From Propionivibrio sp. (GTDB lineage Bacteria > Pseudomonadota > Gammaproteobacteria > Burkholderiales > Rhodocyclaceae), in NCBI GenBank assembly GCA_003249625.1, contig QKII01000061.1:1-9029 (forward strand): a stretch of 9,029 bases of DNA, in the 5' to 3' direction. This document shows positions 6,914 through 9,029 of the stretch, in pieces; within the stretch, counting starts at the first letter, position 1; the number at the start of each line of letters is the position of its first letter. The position numbers and the translations under genes are program-made. Under the pieces are notes generated by a model that was given only the letters and a program-made list of their open reading frames with translations, searched no databases and was not told the DNA's origin.

Positions 6914-7798
6914 GTGGAAACATCAAAGAACATTCAACGCCTGAAGCGGCGCCTGGAAAGCGATGTCGGTAAAGCCATCGCCGATTACAACATGATCGAA
7001 GCCGGCGACACAGTCATGGTATGCATTTCCGGAGGAAAAGATTCTTTCGCCATGCTGTCGATTCTGATGGCACTTCAGAAACGCGCGCCCGTCGATTTCC
7101 GACTGATCGCCATGAACCTCGACCAGAAGCAGCCAGGCTTCCCCGGTGACGTACTGCCCCGCTATCTGTCTGGCCTGGGTATCGACTTTCGCATCGTTGA
7201 GCAGGACACCTATTCGATCGTCAAGGAAAAGATTCCAGAGGGGAAAACGACCTGCTCGCTCTGCTCGCGCCTTCGGCGCGGCGTGATTTACCGCACGGCG
7301 AAGGAACTTGGCGCAAACAAGGTCGCGTTAGGCCATCATCGCGACGACATCGTGCACACGCTTTTCCTCAACATGCTGTTCGGAGGAAAGCTCAAGGCGA
7401 TGCCGCCCAAACTGGTCACCGACGACGGCGCACATATTGTCATCCGCCCGTTGGCCTACTGTAGCGAGGAGGATATTTCACGTTACGCTCGCGGCGTACA
7501 GTTCCCGATCATCCCCTGCAACCTCTGTGGCTCTCAGAGCAATCTGCAACGGCAGAAAATTCGGGAAATGATGGCGGACTGGGACAAGCGTTTCCCGGGA
7601 CGTACGGAATCGGTGTTTTCCGCCCTGCAGAACATCGTACCCTCGCATCTCGCCGACAATGCATTTTTTGATTTCAAGGGACTGCAGCTTGGCGCAGACC
7701 ATCTGGATACAGAGGGGGGCGATATCGCTTTCGACGAGCCAGAACTCAATACCGCCCCGAAGCAACAAACAATTTCGCTGAGGGCACGAAACAGCTAG
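6914..7798 (+). CDS. ttcA: tRNA 2-thiocytidine(32) synthetase TtcA
   Basis: TtcA activates C32 of certain tRNAs by adenylation and replaces the 2-oxygen by sulfur, using a 4Fe-4S cluster. The 294-residue protein has the PP-loop ATP-binding motif SGGKDS at 39-44 ([14 protein letters not shown]). It also has two CxxC pairs, C114/C117 in [17 protein letters not shown] and C202/C205 in IPCNLCGSQ, which supply the cluster cysteines. The conserved [28 protein letters not shown] block (138-165) is also present. The length is slightly below the E. coli protein (311). The start is GTG at 6914. AGAGGT lies only about 3 nt upstream, which is unusually close but is the only purine-rich site; the next in-frame ATG (residue 27) would trim the N-terminus. 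It probably shares a transcript with the SDR gene. No terminator is visible after it. Confidence 0.97.
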   Translation: METSKNIQRLKRRLESDVGKAIADYNMIEAGDTVMVCISGGKDSFAMLSILMALQKRAPVDFRLIAMNLDQKQPGFPGDVLPRYLSGLGIDFRIVEQDTYSIVKEKIPEGKTTCSLCSRLRRGVIYRTAKELGANKVALGHHRDDIVHTLFLNMLFGGKLKAMPPKLVTDDGAHIVIRPLAYCSEEDISRYARGVQFPIIPCNLCGSQSNLQRQKIREMMADWDKRFPGRTESVFSALQNIVPSHLADNAFFDFKGLQLGADHLDTEGGDIAFDEPELNTAPKQQTISLRARNS

Positions 7799-7817
7799 GG
7801 CGAAGCGGATATGCTTT

Positions 7818-7826
7818 TGCTATGAT
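7818..7826 (+). promoter_or_regulatory. Candidate extended -10 promoter for the cyclase-like/FHA gene
   Basis: TGC followed by TATGAT matches the extended -10 pattern TGn-TATAAT with five of six bases in the hexamer. There is no recognisable -35 hexamer at the normal spacing, which is tolerated in extended -10 promoters. It lies just after the ttcA stop and would give a leader of about 95 nt containing the hairpin at 7871-7894. Confidence 0.45.
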
Positions 7827-7870
7827 TCGGCAACCAGGTGAAGCAATGGCGTATGAAAGCAGCATTGACT

Positions 7871-7894
7871 GCTGAGGATCAGATGTCCCTCAGC
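7871..7894 (+). promoter_or_regulatory. Perfect 7-bp hairpin in the leader of the cyclase-like/FHA gene
   Basis: GCTGAGG (7871-7877) and CCTCAGC (7888-7894) are perfectly complementary around a 10-nt loop. The hairpin ends 34 nt before the ATG used for the downstream gene. No T-run follows, so it is not a standard intrinsic terminator. It could be an mRNA structure affecting translation or stability, or a dyad protein site. The leader lacks a clear Shine-Dalgarno sequence. Confidence 0.5.
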
Positions 7895-7928
7895 GTTCGG
7901 CGCAGAGCATTTGACATCCGACCACACA

Positions 7929-8843
7929 ATGACAGACGTGAATATTGACTCCCCTCTTCAGGTTGTCCTCATTGCCGGCATCTCGGGCAGCGCCCGTCTG
8001 CACGAAAAACTGGGCAACAGTGAAGCAATCCGCGCACTCGACCGGTGTATCAAGCGGATCGAGCGCTCGATTGACGCCTGGAAGGGGCGTATTCTCCAGA
8101 CAGACGGCAACGAAATTCTCGCCGCCTTTGATGGAGCAGACGCAGCAATTCAAGCTGCGATCGACATGCAACAAAGGGTTGCAGATCTCCCCCCCGTTTC
8201 CGGAGTCAAAGTAGCCATCCGTGTCGGACTCGCCGGGAGCATGACGCCAGCGGAATGCAACGGTACTCCACGCGATCTCGCCAAGGAGGCAGCCTTGCTC
8301 ACAGGCCTCGCCAAGCCGACGCAAATCCTCGTCAGCGGGCAACTCCGTGAGTTTATATCTCCATCACTCTTGGAGCACCTCACAAGCAGGGGAAACCTGT
8401 CGGAGAGTGGAACTGCCGATTCAGTTCTCGAGATTATCGCACTGTCCTCACCAACGCGAAGCGAACTGGAGCACAGTGAAAAGGATCTGGACGGCAGCGT
8501 CGTTAGAACTGGGAGTGCTAGCCACTCCCTCGTACTTCGTTACTGTGACGACACGATCCATCTCAATGAAGAGAAACGGATCGTCCATGCCGGTCGGGAT
8601 GCAGGCAGCGACATTGTCCTTCACGACCGTCGTGCATCTCGGCACCACGCCACTATCGAATATAGAAACGACTGCGTCGTTCTCGTCGACCGAAGCACCA
8701 ACGGTTCTTACGTAACCGCAGGCGGCAGCTCTGAAATATTTGTTCGCCGCAGCGAGTTTATTCTGCAGCCTGCAGGACGTATTGCGTTTGCTTCTTCTTC
8801 AACATCTCCAGGCGCAGACATCGTCGAATTCTGGCCGACCTGA
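7929..8843 (+). CDS. Degenerate class III cyclase-like domain fused to an FHA domain
   Basis: The 304-residue cytosolic protein has no signal peptide or membrane segment. Residues 10-170 follow a class III nucleotide cyclase fold: VVLIAGISGSARLHEKLG, GRILQTDGNEILAAFDGADAAI, VKVAIRVGLAGS, then DLAKEAALLTGLAKPTQILVSGQL. Catalytic positions are lost. The first metal Asp is G17, the second is N61, and the Asn and Arg of the usual NxAARL motif are replaced by Lys and Leu. Residues 200-300 form an FHA domain with its phosphothreonine-binding set intact: GR at 222-223, SRHH at 237-240 and TNGSY at 257-261. This is probably a phosphopeptide-reading regulator whose cyclase-like part binds a nucleotide or protein, or is purely structural. 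I chose ATG 7929-7931; TTG at 7911 is possible. Neither has a good ribosome binding site. No Ser/Thr kinase or phosphatase gene is in the window. Confidence 0.88.
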   Translation: MTDVNIDSPLQVVLIAGISGSARLHEKLGNSEAIRALDRCIKRIERSIDAWKGRILQTDGNEILAAFDGADAAIQAAIDMQQRVADLPPVSGVKVAIRVGLAGSMTPAECNGTPRDLAKEAALLTGLAKPTQILVSGQLREFISPSLLEHLTSRGNLSESGTADSVLEIIALSSPTRSELEHSEKDLDGSVVRTGSASHSLVLRYCDDTIHLNEEKRIVHAGRDAGSDIVLHDRRASRHHATIEYRNDCVVLVDRSTNGSYVTAGGSSEIFVRRSEFILQPAGRIAFASSSTSPGADIVEFWPT

Positions 8844-8938
8844 CGGTCATCAGGCCAGCGAAACTTCACGCGAGACATCTCCAAGAAATCCGGAAGCCAA
8901 GGCGATGGCTCCCGGGGTTCTCATCTGCGCAAGGCCAC
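8844..8938. other. Short convergent intergenic gap
   Basis: The 95 bp between the convergent cyclase-like/FHA and psiF-like stops hold no gene. I found only weak partial dyads, such as around CCCGGG near 8911-8916, and no stem followed by a T-run on either strand. Confidence 0.5.
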
Positions 8939-9029
8939 CTACTTGCCTGCCTTGAGCGAGGAGGGAGCCACCTTTGCCTTGGAGGACAAACACCCGCTCA
9001 TGAATTTTTTACGCTCGTCGCCTTTCAAC
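8939..9029 (-). CDS. PsiF-repeat protein, C-terminal end only
   Basis: The minus strand from the right edge reads LKGDERKKFMSGCLSSK and ends 12 residues later at TAG (8939-8941), for 29 codons visible. LKGxxRKxFMSxCL is the signature of the PsiF repeat, named after the phosphate-starvation-inducible E. coli PsiF. These are small (about 100-residue) secreted proteins, usually with a signal peptide and two such cysteine-containing repeats. Only the last repeat and a basic tail (KAKVAPSSLKAGK) are present here; the start lies beyond base 9029. Function in the family is unknown, and regulation by phosphate cannot be judged because the promoter is outside the window. Confidence 0.85.
   Translation of the reverse strand, partial: LKGDERKKFMSGCLSSKAKVAPSSLKAGK

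Noticed and set aside
7890..8342. 150-codon minus-strand frame opposite the cyclase-like/FHA gene
   Set aside because: It is antisense to a gene with two recognisable domains, and its translation resembles no family.
8844..8938. Bidirectional terminator between the convergent genes
   Set aside because: Only short GC palindromes were found, with no strong stem and no flanking T-run on either strand.

Overview
The window is a GC-rich chromosomal segment from a Gram-negative proteobacterium, most likely a betaproteobacterium near the Rhodocyclales (Dechloromonas/Azonexus/Accumulibacter type). The basis is the gene order rsmB - DUF4390 - ntrY - ntrX - hemE, the beta-type NtrY/NtrX proteins, a TtcA tRNA thiolase and a cyclase-like/FHA fusion. 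The placement rests on family recognition from memory, not on a database search. All intact genes look chromosomal. I see no insertion sequence, phage gene, tRNA, rRNA or CRISPR array.

Left part, minus strand, read from right to left (5913 to 1): rsmB (16S rRNA m5C967 methyltransferase) overlaps a secreted DUF4390 protein, which overlaps ntrY (membrane histidine kinase) by an ATGA junction. ntrX (response regulator) follows after 2 bp. After a 69-bp gap comes the N-terminal half of hemE (uroporphyrinogen decarboxylase), cut by the window edge. The first four genes are packed tightly enough to be one translationally coupled operon. hemE may be read through or use its own weak promoter.

Right part, plus strand: a 214-bp divergent intergenic region, holding an AT-rich inverted repeat, separates rsmB from a pteridine-reductase-type short-chain dehydrogenase. 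ttcA (tRNA 2-thiocytidine synthase, PP-loop plus 4Fe-4S) follows 48 bp later. Next is a 130-bp leader with an extended -10 promoter candidate and a perfect 7-bp hairpin, then a protein made of a class III cyclase-like domain plus an FHA domain. A convergent partial psiF-like gene enters at the right edge on the minus strand.

Most of the region is conserved housekeeping and regulation: heme synthesis, rRNA and tRNA modification, pterin reduction and an NtrYX two-component system. Two regulatory proteins stand out as apparent pseudo-enzymes. NtrX keeps its receiver and DNA-binding domains, but its AAA+ domain has lost Walker A, Walker B and the GAFTGA loop. The cyclase/FHA protein has lost every recognisable catalytic residue of its cyclase domain but keeps all the FHA phosphothreonine-binding residues. 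No wholly new multi-gene system is evident. The cyclase-like/FHA protein is the best candidate for undescribed biology.
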